From: Streptomyces sp. Ru73
Lineage (GTDB): Bacteria; Actinomycetota; Actinomycetes; Streptomycetales; Streptomycetaceae
Direction of reading: 5' to 3'
DNA: 64,000 nt
NCBI RefSeq assembly: GCF_002920575.1
Contig: NZ_PQSQ01000016.1
Location: 44,257-108,256 of the forward strand
Below the pieces are notes generated by a model. The model ran no database searches. It was not told where the DNA came from and saw only the letters and a list, made by a program, of their open reading frames with translations. This document shows positions 47,393 through 56,498 of this stretch, in pieces. Position 1 is the stretch's first letter. Every line of letters starts with the position of its first letter. Both the position numbers and the translations under genes were made by a program.

Positions 47393-48175
47393 TCATACGG
47401 AGAGCGGGGCGGGTTTCTCGGGGGCGGGGGAGCGGCCGGTGAGCGCCAGGAAGGCGTCCTGCAGCGAGGCGGCGGCGGAGCCGGCGTACCGCTCCTTGAG
47501 CGCGGCGGGCGGGCCCTCGGCGACCACGACGCCGTGGTCGATGACGACGAGCCGGTCGGCGAGCGCGTCGGCCTCGTCGAGGTAGTGGGTGGTCAGCACG
47601 ACGGTGGTGCCGTGCTCGTCCCGGATGCGGCGGACCAGGTCCCACAGGTCGGCGCGCCGCCCGGGGTCCAGCCCGGTGGTCGGCTCGTCGAGGAAGAGCA
47701 CCTCGGGCCGGTGGATGAGCCCCATGGCGATGTCGAGCCGGCGCCGCTGGCCGCCCGAGAGCGCCGCGGTCCTGCGGTCCAGCAGCCCCTCCAGGCCCAG
47801 GCCGGCGGCGAGCTCGGCGGCGCGCGCCGCGGCGTCGGCCTTGCCGAGCCGGTAGAGCCGCCCCTGGGTGACCAGCTCCTCGCGCACCGAGACGGTCGGG
47901 TCGACGCCGCCGGCCTGGGCGACGTACCCGCTGCGCTGCCGTACGCCCGCCGGGTCGCGGGCGAGGTCGCAGCCCGCGACGGTGGCGCTGCCGCCGGTCG
48001 GCGCGAGCAGCGTGGTGAGCATCCGCAGGGTCGTGGTCTTGCCGGCACCGTTGGGGCCGAGGAGACCGAGGATCTCGCCGCGCTCGGCGGTGAGGTCGAC
48101 GGAGCGGACCGCCTCGACGGGGCCGCGCTTGGTGGTGAAGGTCCGGGACAGGCCGGACGCGGTGATGGCGGGCAT
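47393..48175 (-). CDS. ABC transporter ATP-binding protein (DrrA-like)
   Basis: 260 residues: Walker A GPNGAGKTTTLRML, Q-loop YVAQ, signature LSGGQRRRLDIAMG, Walker B VLFLDEPTTGLDP and H-loop VLTTHYLDEADAL. Belongs to the daunorubicin-resistance-type subfamily. The two-gene exporter is divergent from a TetR regulator, the common arrangement of drug-inducible exporters. Confidence 0.94.
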   Translation of the reverse strand: MPAITASGLSRTFTTKRGPVEAVRSVDLTAERGEILGLLGPNGAGKTTTLRMLTTLLAPTGGSATVAGCDLARDPAGVRQRSGYVAQAGGVDPTVSVREELVTQGRLYRLGKADAAARAAELAAGLGLEGLLDRRTAALSGGQRRRLDIAMGLIHRPEVLFLDEPTTGLDPGRRADLWDLVRRIRDEHGTTVVLTTHYLDEADALADRLVVIDHGVVVAEGPPAALKERYAGSAAASLQDAFLALTGRSPAPEKPAPLSV

Positions 48176-48202
48176 GACGGCAAGAAAAGCAGAGCCTCAC
48201 CA

Positions 48203-48240
48203 ATTTTGCAATGGCCCCAAAATTTCAGAGGGTGCAAAGT
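48203..48240. promoter_or_regulatory. AT-rich operator candidates in the exporter/TetR intergenic region
   Basis: ATTTTG (48203-48208) and CAAAAT (48218-48223) form an inverted repeat with 9-bp spacer, and TTTTGCA/TGCAAAG further pairs with 48232-48239. This strongly AT-rich patch within a GC-rich genome is a plausible TetR binding site. Confidence 0.45.
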
Positions 48241-48256
48241 GGCCTAGGATGGGGCC

Positions 48257-48913
48257 ATGAGTGAGGGGAAGCGGCCGGAAGGGCTCCGCGAGCGCAAGAA
48301 GCGGCAGACCCGGCAGTACCTGTCGGACGTCGCCACCGGGCTCTTCCTGGAGCGCGGCTTCGACGCGGTGACCGTCGCGGAGATCGCCGAGGCCTGTGAG
48401 GTCTCCGTCAACACCGTGTACAACTACTTCCCCGCCAAGGAGGACCTCTTCTTCGACCGCAGCAAGGGCGTGGTCGACCGGCTCTCCCGGTACGTGCGCG
48501 GCCGCCGCGTGGGCGAGTCGGCCGCCGCCGCCGTCCTGCGCGAGCTGCGCGAGGAGGTCGAGGCGGTCTCGCCCAAGGTGGGGCTCATGGCGGGGTACGA
48601 ACGCTTCATGAAGGTCATCCACGGCTCGGCCGCCCTCAAGGCGCGGCTGTGGTACCTCCAGCAGGAGCAGGCCGAGGACCTGGTGCACACGCTGCGCGAG
48701 GAGACCGGCGCCGGCGCCGACGACCTGCTGCCGCTCCTCGTGGCCGGGCAGCTGAACTGGGTGCACAGCACCCTCATGGGCTACATCGGCCGCGCGATGA
48801 CCGCGGGCGGCACGCCGTCCCAGGTGTCGCGGGACGCGCTCACCCTGATGGACGAGCTGGAGGACCTGCTGAGCGAACGGGTCCTCAACTACGCGGTGCG
48901 CGCGGCCGGGTGA
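48257..48913 (+). CDS. TetR family transcriptional regulator
   Basis: 218 residues with a typical N-terminal HTH (TRQYLSDVATGLFLERGFDAVTVAEIAEACEVSVNTVYNYFPAKEDLFFD, residues about 15-62) and a helical ligand-binding C-terminal domain. Divergent from the DrrAB-like exporter, 81 bp away, so it is likely the exporter's repressor. Confidence 0.94.
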   Translation: MSEGKRPEGLRERKKRQTRQYLSDVATGLFLERGFDAVTVAEIAEACEVSVNTVYNYFPAKEDLFFDRSKGVVDRLSRYVRGRRVGESAAAAVLRELREEVEAVSPKVGLMAGYERFMKVIHGSAALKARLWYLQQEQAEDLVHTLREETGAGADDLLPLLVAGQLNWVHSTLMGYIGRAMTAGGTPSQVSRDALTLMDELEDLLSERVLNYAVRAAG

Positions 48914-49035
48914 CCGGTGTGATGTCCGTCATGTGAGACAGGACGCACATCTGCAGGCTCTCCCCACGGTGGCGAACGAGCGCTAACGTCGCCCGCAGGA
49001 CTTCGTGAAGTACACAGGGTGTGGAGGGTCGTTCA

Positions 49036-49884
49036 GTGGCAAGGAAGCTCGCCGTCATCGGGGCCGGTCTCATGGGATCCGGCATCGCGCAGGTCTCGGC
49101 CCAGGCCGGCTGGGACGTGATCCTCCGGGACGTCACCGACGGCGCGCTGGCCCGCGGCCGCAGCGGCATCGAGGCGTCGTACGAGAAGTTCGTCGCCAAG
49201 GGCAAGCTGGAGGCGGCCGCCGCCGAGCAGGCGCTGGCCCGCATCACCACCACCACCGACCTGGAGGCGGCCGCCGACGCCGACATCGTCGTCGAGGCCG
49301 TCTTCGAGAAGATCGAGATCAAGCGGGAGATCTTCCAGGCGCTGGACAAGCTGGTCCGGGAGGACGCGGTACTGGCCTCCAACACCTCCGCCATCCCGAT
49401 CACCAAGATCGCGGCGGCCACCTCGCGGCCCGAGCGGGTCGTGGGCACGCACTTCTTCTCGCCGGTGCCGATGATGCAGCTGTGCGAACTGGTGCGCGGC
49501 TACAAGACCAGTGACGAAACGCTCGCCACCGCACGGGAGTTCGCGGAGTCGGTCGGCAAGACGTGTATCGTCGTCAACCGCGATGTGGCCGGTTTCGTCA
49601 CCACCCGACTGATCTCGGCACTGGTGGTCGAGGCCGCCAAGCTCTACGAGTCCGGCGTGGCCACCGCCGAGGACATCGACACCGCCTGCAAGCTGGGCTT
49701 CGGGCACGCGATGGGCCCGCTGGCCACCGCCGACCTCACGGGCGTCGACATCCTCCTGCACGCCACCGAGAACATCTACACCGAATCGCAGGACGAGAAG
49801 TTCGCGCCGCCGGAGCTCATGCGCCGCATGGTGGACGCAGGCGATATCGGCCGCAAGAGCGGGCAGGGATTCTACGAGCACTGA
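49036..49884 (+). CDS. 3-hydroxybutyryl-CoA dehydrogenase (FadB2/Hbd type)
   Basis: 282 residues: NAD-binding GAGLMGSGIAQVSAQAGW at the N-terminus, the catalytic His-containing GTHFFSPVPMMQL and the C-terminal domain GFVTTRLISALVVEAAKL. It oxidises 3-hydroxyacyl-CoA to 3-oxoacyl-CoA in fatty-acid or PHB metabolism. GTG at 49036 with GGAGGG upstream. Confidence 0.93.
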   Translation: MARKLAVIGAGLMGSGIAQVSAQAGWDVILRDVTDGALARGRSGIEASYEKFVAKGKLEAAAAEQALARITTTTDLEAAADADIVVEAVFEKIEIKREIFQALDKLVREDAVLASNTSAIPITKIAAATSRPERVVGTHFFSPVPMMQLCELVRGYKTSDETLATAREFAESVGKTCIVVNRDVAGFVTTRLISALVVEAAKLYESGVATAEDIDTACKLGFGHAMGPLATADLTGVDILLHATENIYTESQDEKFAPPELMRRMVDAGDIGRKSGQGFYEH

Positions 49885-50108
49885 GGGTCCGGGCCTGCAC
49901 GCAGGCGCGGGCCCCGGACGCCCGTGCCTGCGGAACCCCGGCCCGGGTGGCGCCGGGGTTCCCGTACGGGCCGATGCCACACCCGTTCAGCCGTCACTCG
50001 GCGGGGTGATTTCGGTATCGGTTCGCTTACAGGCGGCAACTTCGTCGTGTGAGAGGCAGTCAGTTCTGTAGACGCAACATACATTTCGCATCACCACGGG
50101 GAGCGCAT

Positions 50109-50432
50109 ATGCACATCAAGGGCGACCACGCCGAGCTGGTCGTCGGGGGCCGCCTCGACGTCCGCAGCGCGGCGGACGCCCGTACGGCCTTGCACACCGC
50201 CGTCGACTCGGGCCGGGGCGACCTGGTGCTGGACCTGACCGAGCTGGACTCCTGGGACGCCACCGGACTCGGGGTCATCATGGGCGCGCACCGGCGCGCG
50301 GGCCGGGTCAACCGCCGGCTCGTGCTGCGCGGCGTGCCGCCCCAGATGCAGCGCCTGCTCGTGGCCACCCGGTTGCATCGCATTCTCGCCATCGAGGGCG
50401 GTATCGAAGCGGAGGCACTGCCCCGCGTCTGA
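50109..50432 (+). CDS. STAS-domain protein (anti-sigma-factor antagonist-like)
   Basis: A 107-residue single STAS domain: VVGGRLDVRSAADART, LVLDLTELDSWDATGLGVIMGAHRRA, then MQRLLVATRLHRILAI. The loop that carries the phospho-Ser of SpoIIAA (DSSGLG) reads DATGLG here, so the phospho-acceptor may be Thr, or it may not be phosphorylated. It lies 287 bp before the large ATPase-like gene and on the same strand, so a regulatory pair is possible. ATG 50109 is used because GGGGAG precedes it. Confidence 0.85.
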   Translation: MHIKGDHAELVVGGRLDVRSAADARTALHTAVDSGRGDLVLDLTELDSWDATGLGVIMGAHRRAGRVNRRLVLRGVPPQMQRLLVATRLHRILAIEGGIEAEALPRV

Positions 50433-50719
50433 GGACCGGACGAGCTGCGCGGAGCCGTGCGGACGCCGAGAAGCGGAAGCCGGAAGCGGTACATACGGCA
50501 CTGATCCTCACGATTCCGTGACGTACCGGTCAGAGCAGGACCCCGGCGCATCATAGATACTGTCCGAGGCTTAATGTTCGGTTTCGTCGCGACCCGAACG
50601 GCCGCGGCGGATACCGGACCAGAAGCGGCGGCCGGGACATTCCGTCCCGGCCGGGTCGGGGAGTGCGGACGGCCGGGAGAGCAGTTCGGCACGGGCACGC
50701 ATCTGGGGGGCACGATTCC

Positions 50720-53227
50720 ATGGATCCGCACAACGGCCGGCGGCCGGAGGAGCACGGCGCGCAGGAGCACCCTGCCGGCCCGCTTCCGTCCAAGGCCGGC
50801 AGTCCGCAGTTCGTGCCGCCGGACGGCCCGGCACGCACCGCCCGGCTGATCACCGGCGACTACCTCCTCACCGTCAACCCCGTCGACGGCAGCGAGATCG
50901 TGCCGACCCCGCCGGGCGAGGAACCGGGCACGCCGCAGAAGCAGTCGGCCAAGGAGCGCACCGAGCGGACCCGCGCCACGAGCGCGCCGCCCGTGCCGCC
51001 CGGCGGCCTCGCGCACCCCGTGGACCAGCTCCCGCTGCTGGAGCGCCAGGAGGAGACCGAACGGCTCACCCGGCTGCTCACCCGCGGCCGCTCCGTACGC
51101 CTCACCGGCCCCGCCGGCGCCGGGCGCACCCGGCTGCTGGACGCGGTCGCCGCCGCCTGCGCCGGCCTCGCGCCCGACGGCGTCGTCCGGCTCTCCGGGT
51201 ACCGCCGCACGGCCACCGACCTGATGTACGACCTGTTCGCCGCGGTGTACCGCGCGCCGGCGTACCGCCCCGGCCGCCCCGAGCTGCTCACCGCGCTGGC
51301 CGGCATCGGCGCCGTGGTCGTCGTGGACGACCTGGAGTTCGGCGGCGAGCCGCTGGAGGAGCTGCTGGCCGCCACGCCCGAGTGCGCCTTCCTGCTCTCG
51401 GCCACGCCCGACGTGCCCGCGCCCGCCGCCGCCTCGCACATCGAGGAGGTCTTCGTCTCGGGGCTGGGCCGCGCCGCCTGCCAGGAGCTGCTGGAGCGCG
51501 CCGCCGGCCGGCCGCTCACCGAGGAGGAGGCCGCCTGGGCGGGCGACCTCTGGTTCGAGTCCGAGGGGCTGCCGCTGCGCTTCCTGCAGGCCGGCGCTGT
51601 CCTGCGGCAGCGCGACCGGCTGACCGCCGGGACACCGGAGGACGCCGCGCCGGACGGTGCGGACGGCAGCACGGAAGCAGGCTCCGACGAGGTACCGCCG
51701 CTGCCCGGCATCCCCGAGGCCGGCTCGTTCGCCACGCTGATCGCGGAGGGGCTGGCGCCCACCGCGCAGGACGTGCTGCGGCTGGCCGTCGCCCTCGGCG
51801 GCGACCTCCCGCACCCCGCACACCTGCCCGCGCTCTTCAAGGACCCGCGCGCCGACGCCGCCCTCGGCGAGCTGCTGGCCTGCGGACTGATCAGCCCGGC
51901 CGGCACCCACTACCGCCTCGCGGCGACGGTGCTGGACCAGCTCACCGCCGCCGGGTACGCCGAGGGCGCGGCCGGCCGCGCGCACGCCGCCGCCCAGCAC
52001 TACTCCTGGTGGGCCGGGCACCACTCGGTCGCGCCCGAGCGGGCGGCCGCCGAGGCCGACGCGCTGCTCGCCGTGATGGCCCGGCTCACCGCGAGCCGGG
52101 AGTCCGGACACGCCAGCGCCGCCGTGCTGCTCGCCCGTACCGCGGCGCCCGCCTTCGCCGCCGCGCTGCAGTGGAACGCCTGGGAGCGCGGCCTCCGGTA
52201 CGGCCAGGAGGCCGCCAGGATCGCCGGGGAGGTCGGCGAGGAGGCCTACTTCCACCACGAGCTGGGCGTCCTCGCGCTGTGCCTGGGCAACCTGGACAAG
52301 GCGCGTGCCGAGCTGGAGGCGTCCATCGGGCTGCGCGGCGCGCTCGCCGACCGGCGCGGCGCCGTCGCGGGACGCCGCGCCCTCGCGCTGGTCGCCGACC
52401 GCACCGGCGTCCCGGTCTCGGCCGAGATCACCGCGGCGGCGGCCGGCGAGGAGGTACCGCTCGTCGGGACGGACGAGTCCGCCTCGCCGCCCGGGTCGCC
52501 GACCGCGGTCACCACGCCGGTGCCGCGGGTCGACGAGACCGCGGCGACCGTGGTGACCCCCGCGGTCGCCGCCGCCGCCCCGCCGGACCGGGCGAAGAAG
52601 AAGCGGCCGGTGTTCACCGGTGCGCGGCGCAATCTGGTCGCGGCCGGCGCGGGCGCCCTGCTGGCCGCCGTCCTCGGCACCATCGTCACGCTCGGCGCCA
52701 CCTCCGGCAGCGACACCCCCGCCGACAAGGTCAAGTCCGACCAGTCGGCCGAGGAGAGCAAGGACGGCGGCGGGCTGACCGCCGACGAGCCGGGCCACGG
52801 CGCCAGCAGCGGCCCGGGCCGCTGGCACGGCGGCACGGGCGGCCGTACGGGCGTCCCCGCCGCCGGCAGCACCCGCTCCGGCGCCCCGGCCACCGGCGAC
52901 GCGTCCGGCACGCCGGGCAGCACGGCGCCGGGCGACGAGCCCACGGACGGCACGGGGAAGCCCTCGACGCCGACGGACCGGCCGACCGGCAGGCCCACCG
53001 GGAAGCCGACCACGGGCAAGCCCACCCACAAGCCGACGAGCCGGCCCACCCAGCCGACGCAGGAGCCGACCACACCGACCGAGGAGCCGACCACGACGGA
53101 GCCGACGGAGAAGCCGACCACCGGCGACTCGCAGAGCCCGTCGCAGACCGCGAGCGGCCCGTCGGCCAGCAGCCCGATGAGCGCGGGCCCGTCCGGCACC
53201 GCCGCTCAGGACGAGCCGACGGCCTGA
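50720..53227 (+). CDS. large membrane-anchored ATPase-like protein with P-loop Arg variant
   Basis: An 835-residue protein: Pro-rich N-terminus (1-95), AAA/NB-ARC-like domain (about 105-320) with degenerate Walker A GPAGAGRTR (cgc Arg replaces the Lys) and VVVVDD Walker B, then helical TPR-like repeats (400-590), one membrane helix (about 640-660) after a KKKRP basic patch, and a 175-residue extracellular Pro/Thr/Lys-rich tail of KPT-type repeats. This resembles conserved Streptomyces ATP-binding proteins of unknown function. ATG 50720 has GGGGGG upstream; TAGATA at 50554-50559 is a weak -10. Confidence 0.82.
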   Translation: MDPHNGRRPEEHGAQEHPAGPLPSKAGSPQFVPPDGPARTARLITGDYLLTVNPVDGSEIVPTPPGEEPGTPQKQSAKERTERTRATSAPPVPPGGLAHPVDQLPLLERQEETERLTRLLTRGRSVRLTGPAGAGRTRLLDAVAAACAGLAPDGVVRLSGYRRTATDLMYDLFAAVYRAPAYRPGRPELLTALAGIGAVVVVDDLEFGGEPLEELLAATPECAFLLSATPDVPAPAAASHIEEVFVSGLGRAACQELLERAAGRPLTEEEAAWAGDLWFESEGLPLRFLQAGAVLRQRDRLTAGTPEDAAPDGADGSTEAGSDEVPPLPGIPEAGSFATLIAEGLAPTAQDVLRLAVALGGDLPHPAHLPALFKDPRADAALGELLACGLISPAGTHYRLAATVLDQLTAAGYAEGAAGRAHAAAQHYSWWAGHHSVAPERAAAEADALLAVMARLTASRESGHASAAVLLARTAAPAFAAALQWNAWERGLRYGQEAARIAGEVGEEAYFHHELGVLALCLGNLDKARAELEASIGLRGALADRRGAVAGRRALALVADRTGVPVSAEITAAAAGEEVPLVGTDESASPPGSPTAVTTPVPRVDETAATVVTPAVAAAAPPDRAKKKRPVFTGARRNLVAAGAGALLAAVLGTIVTLGATSGSDTPADKVKSDQSAEESKDGGGLTADEPGHGASSGPGRWHGGTGGRTGVPAAGSTRSGAPATGDASGTPGSTAPGDEPTDGTGKPSTPTDRPTGRPTGKPTTGKPTHKPTSRPTQPTQEPTTPTEEPTTTEPTEKPTTGDSQSPSQTASGPSASSPMSAGPSGTAAQDEPTA

Positions 53228-53245
53228 CGAGCGCCGTACCGCACG

Positions 53246-53279
53246 ACGGCCCGCCCGCGAGAGAGCGCGGGCGGGCCGT
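53246..53279. terminator. convergent-gene terminator hairpin
   Basis: A perfect 14-bp stem ACGGCCCGCCCGCG with AGAGAG loop, between the ATPase-like gene and the convergent nucS. Confidence 0.88.
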
Positions 53280-53335
53280 TGCGTACGGAAGGAAGGGGGA
53301 CACGGGCACGGGCTGCCGGGCCGTGCCGCGGGACG

Positions 53336-53998
53336 TCAGAACAGCCGCAGCTTGTCGTCCTCGATGCCGCGCAGCGCGTCGTAGTCCAGGACGACGCAGC
53401 CGATGCCGCGGTCGGTGGCCAGCACCCGCGCCTGCGGCTTGATCTCCTGCGCGGCGAACACGCCCTTCACCGGGGCGAGATGCGGGTCGCGGTTGAGGAG
53501 TTCGAGGTAACGGGTCAGCTGCTCGACACCGTCGATCTCGCCGCGCCGCTTGATCTCCACGGCGACGGTCCCGCCGTCCGCATCGCGGCACAGGATGTCC
53601 ACCGGGCCGATCGCGGTGGGGTATTCACGCCGAATCAGGGAGTACCCCTCGCCGAGGGTGTCGATCCGGTCGGCGAGCAGTTCCTGCAGGTGGGCCTCGA
53701 CGCCGTCCTTGATGAGGCCCGGGTCCACACCCAGCTCGTGGGAGGAGTCGTGCATGATCTCCTCCATCGTGATGATCAGCTTCTCGCCGGCCTTGTTCTC
53801 CACGGTCCACACGTCACCGTCGCCGCCCTTGAGGGTGCACGGCGGAGACATCCAGTTCAGCGGTTTGTAGGCCCTGTCGTCAGCGTGGATGGACACACTG
53901 CCGTCTGCCTTGACCAGGATCAGACGGGGGGCGGAGGGCAGGTGGGCGGTGAGCCGGCCGGCGTAGTCCACGGAGCAACGGGCGATGACGAGACGCAT
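53336..53998 (-). CDS. nucS: mismatch-specific endonuclease NucS
   Basis: A 220-residue nuclease. The C-terminal RecB-like domain contains [23 protein letters not shown] (Asp-Glu-x-Lys catalytic core) and QLTRYLELL. NucS/EndoMS cleaves both strands at G-T, G-G or T-T mismatches and substitutes for MutSL repair in actinobacteria. The C-terminus ends LRLF, like a sliding-clamp-interacting tail. The ATG at 53998 starts at the conserved MRLVIARC. Confidence 0.95.
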   Translation of the reverse strand: MRLVIARCSVDYAGRLTAHLPSAPRLILVKADGSVSIHADDRAYKPLNWMSPPCTLKGGDGDVWTVENKAGEKLIITMEEIMHDSSHELGVDPGLIKDGVEAHLQELLADRIDTLGEGYSLIRREYPTAIGPVDILCRDADGGTVAVEIKRRGEIDGVEQLTRYLELLNRDPHLAPVKGVFAAQEIKPQARVLATDRGIGCVVLDYDALRGIEDDKLRLF

Positions 53999-54282
53999 GG
54001 TGCTCCACGCTACTCGACGCCGGGCGGTGTGCGCGATTCGCCCGTACCCACCCACCCGGAACGCCCGCGGGGCGGCGTACCGGGTGCGCACGCGACGTTG
54101 CGGCCGAAACCCCCGCAGCTCCGGCGGACTCCTGTGGCCGGTTGTGTGCCCAATCTCCTGGTGCGGGCAAGAAAGGCGGAATACCGTTGACGCGGGGGGT
54201 CGTGACGCGGACACGCTGCGTGGCGATCCCTCGCCCTATCCCTGAGGCTCCGCCCCTTATGGAGCCGCGAGAGGAGAACCTC

Positions 54283-54675
54283 ATGTCGCTCGACGTCTCA
54301 CCGGCCCTCCTCGAACAGGCCGAGCGAGGCGAGGTCGACGAAGCCGCATTTGTCGACTGCGTCCGGACCTCCCTGCCCTACGCATGGGAGATGATCAGCT
54401 CGCTGGTGGCCCGGCTGAAGGTGGACGGTGGAGAGTTCGCCGACAACCAGACCCCGCCGCCCGACGAGCAGGCGCGCGGCCAACTGCTGCGAGCGCTGGC
54501 GAGTGACGCGATACGCGGGTCGCTTGAGCGCCACTTCGGCGTGCGACTGGCGTTCCAGAACTGTCACCGGGTCGCGGTCTTCCCGCTCGACCCGGCGGCG
54601 GACGACCGGCTGGCCCGCTTCACCTCCGTGCGGGGCCAGTTGCTGAACCAGTCGCCGGAACTGCGCGACTGCTGA
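54283..54675 (+). CDS. SCO5389-family hypothetical protein
   Basis: A 130-residue protein (VDEAAFVDCVRTSLPYAWEMISSLVARL, NQTPPPDEQARGQLLRALASDAIRGSLERHFGV, FPLDPAADDRLARFTSVRGQLLNQSPELRDC). This family is conserved next to nucS in Streptomyces (SCO5389 position). No membrane segment or catalytic motif; function unknown. The ATG at 54283 follows GAGGAGAA; an in-frame ATG at 54259 would hide that site. Confidence 0.8.
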   Translation: MSLDVSPALLEQAERGEVDEAAFVDCVRTSLPYAWEMISSLVARLKVDGGEFADNQTPPPDEQARGQLLRALASDAIRGSLERHFGVRLAFQNCHRVAVFPLDPAADDRLARFTSVRGQLLNQSPELRDC

Positions 54676-54893
54676 CCGGAGTTGCCGTCGCTCCGTGCGT
54701 GGGATGTGGCGCCCGGCGCCAGTACGCGAGCGACGGCATTGGACCACGGTCCGCCGGCGGGGCCACCCGGCCCCGCCGGCGGGCGGGCCGCCCACCGGGC
54801 ACATGAAGGATCTCTCCGGACCCCCCGGCCCCTGGGGTCCTCTCGCTCTGCTCCGCCTCCCTCACTCCGCAACCGTGCCGCGCGGCGGTGCGC

Positions 54894-55922
54894 TCAGGGC
54901 AGCACCGGCAGGACCTCTTTGCCCAGCCGGCGGATGTTCTCCTCCGTAGCGGCCAGGTCGCCGGAGCCCTCCACCAGCAGCGCATGGCGCCGGATGCCCG
55001 TCTTCTCCGCCGTCTCGGCGAGCCGGTCGGCGCAGTTCTCCGGCGTCCCCACCGGATGCAGGCCGCACAGCAGCTCCGTATAGGCCAGCGGGTCCCGCAT
55101 GGCGCGGTACCGGCCGTCGACCGTGACGTGGGCCGCGAGCCCCTGGCGCAGCCAGCCGGGCATCGACTTCAGCAGGACCTCGCGGGCGTCCTGCCGGGTG
55201 TCGGCGATCTGCACCACACCCGCCGAGACGTGCGCGGCCGCCGCGACCTCGTCCGGATCTCGCCCCGCCGCCAGCGCCGCACGCCGCCAGCAGGCGACCA
55301 TCTCGGCCTTTTCCTCGTCCGCCGCGTGCATCCCCAGCAGCATCGGCAGGCCGCGCTCGGCCGCCAGCCGCACCGAACCGGCGGAGGTGCAGGCCACCAC
55401 CACCGGCGGGCCGTCCCGGCCGGCCGGCTCCTCGCCGGGCCGCGGCACCACCGCCACGTCCCGGAAGGCGTACCGCGCCCCGTCGGCCCCGACCCGCGGC
55501 TCGCGCAGCCAGCGCAGCAGCAGGTCCAGCGACTCCGGGAAACCCTCCTCGTACGCCGCGAGGCCGGCCCCGAAGACCTCCAGGTCCACCCACGGACCGC
55601 CCCGCCCGACACCGAGCGTGAACCGCCCGCCGGACGTCAGGTGCAGCAGTGCCGCCTGCTCACCGACCGCGACCGGATGGGCGGTCGGCAGGACGCTGAC
55701 GGCGGTGCCGACGCCGATGCGGTGCGTACGCCCCAGCAGCTGCGCGGCCAGTGTCACGGCCGACGGGCAGATCCCGTACGGCACGAAGTGGTGCTCGGCC
55801 ACCCAGACGTCGTCGAGCCCGGCCTCCTCGGCCACCTCGGCGGACCGGACGGCCCTGTGCAGTGTTTCCCCCTCGCCCTGGCCCGGGAACTGGGCGGCCA
55901 GGATGAAAGCCCCAACGCGCAT
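54894..55922 (-). CDS. LLM-class flavin/F420-dependent oxidoreductase
   Basis: A 342-residue luciferase-like TIM barrel (VAEEAGLDDVWVAEHHF, GICPSAVTLAAQLLGRT, LGVGRGGPWVDLEVFG, AATEENIRRLGKEVLPVLP). These enzymes use F420 or FMN for redox chemistry on diverse substrates; the cofactor cannot be assigned from sequence alone. GTG/ATG at 55922 follows GAGGAGG. Isolated gene. Confidence 0.88.
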   Translation of the reverse strand: MRVGAFILAAQFPGQGEGETLHRAVRSAEVAEEAGLDDVWVAEHHFVPYGICPSAVTLAAQLLGRTHRIGVGTAVSVLPTAHPVAVGEQAALLHLTSGGRFTLGVGRGGPWVDLEVFGAGLAAYEEGFPESLDLLLRWLREPRVGADGARYAFRDVAVVPRPGEEPAGRDGPPVVVACTSAGSVRLAAERGLPMLLGMHAADEEKAEMVACWRRAALAAGRDPDEVAAAAHVSAGVVQIADTRQDAREVLLKSMPGWLRQGLAAHVTVDGRYRAMRDPLAYTELLCGLHPVGTPENCADRLAETAEKTGIRRHALLVEGSGDLAATEENIRRLGKEVLPVLP

Positions 55923-56112
55923 CGCTCTTCTGCCTCCTCGCAGCCGACGCGACATCCCCCTTACAGGCAACAACGGCTGACACGTGCCAAAGGCACGGCT
56001 CCCGGCGAAGTTTCCTGATGATCGCAGCATTGCGACAGGGGGTCCGGGACGCCGGCCGTGCACCGTAGGCTGGTGACAGGCCGTTACTCCCCCGAGAAGT
56101 CCGAGGTGCCCA

Positions 56113-56430
56113 GTGTCCCCCCGTCGAAACCGTCCCCGCGGCGGTGAGAAGCCCGCGGAGCGTGCGGGCGGCAGTCGTTTCGGCCTGGACGGAACGGAGG
56201 AGTGGCGCGGCGAGGAGTGGTACGTCCGCCGGATCAGCGGCGGCGCGGCGGCCAAGCACTACCGCTGCCCGGGCTGTGACCAGGAGATTCCGCCCGGTGT
56301 GCCGCACGTGGTGGCCTGGCAGCGGTACAGCGACGGGGACGACCGCAGACACTGGCACTCGGCCTGCTGGAACGCACGGGACCGCCGGAGCGCCCGGCTC
56401 CAGCGGTCCCGTAACGCGCCCAGATACTGA
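56113..56430 (+). CDS. small protein with a putative zinc-binding site
   Basis: A 105-residue basic protein. After an Arg/Gly-rich start it has HYRCPGCDQEIPPGVPHVVAW and later HWHSACW, giving Cys-x2-Cys ... His-x-His-x3-Cys like a zinc ribbon or HNH-type fold. GTG start at 56113. Homologues in Streptomyces are annotated loosely as ATP/GTP-binding proteins, without support I can see. Function unknown. Confidence 0.7.
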   Translation: MSPRRNRPRGGEKPAERAGGSRFGLDGTEEWRGEEWYVRRISGGAAAKHYRCPGCDQEIPPGVPHVVAWQRYSDGDDRRHWHSACWNARDRRSARLQRSRNAPRY

Positions 56431-56498
56431 CGCCGGACGCGGCGTTTTCCGGCCTCCCTCGGCCGCCGGCCCCGCAGCGGGGCCTTTTCGGTGCGGGC

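Noticed and set aside
50060..53029. A ~990-codon open frame on the minus strand antisense to the ATPase-like gene
   Set aside because: Composition is Gly/Arg/Val-rich as expected from the complement of GC-biased codons; no domain, and the plus-strand gene has recognisable structure.
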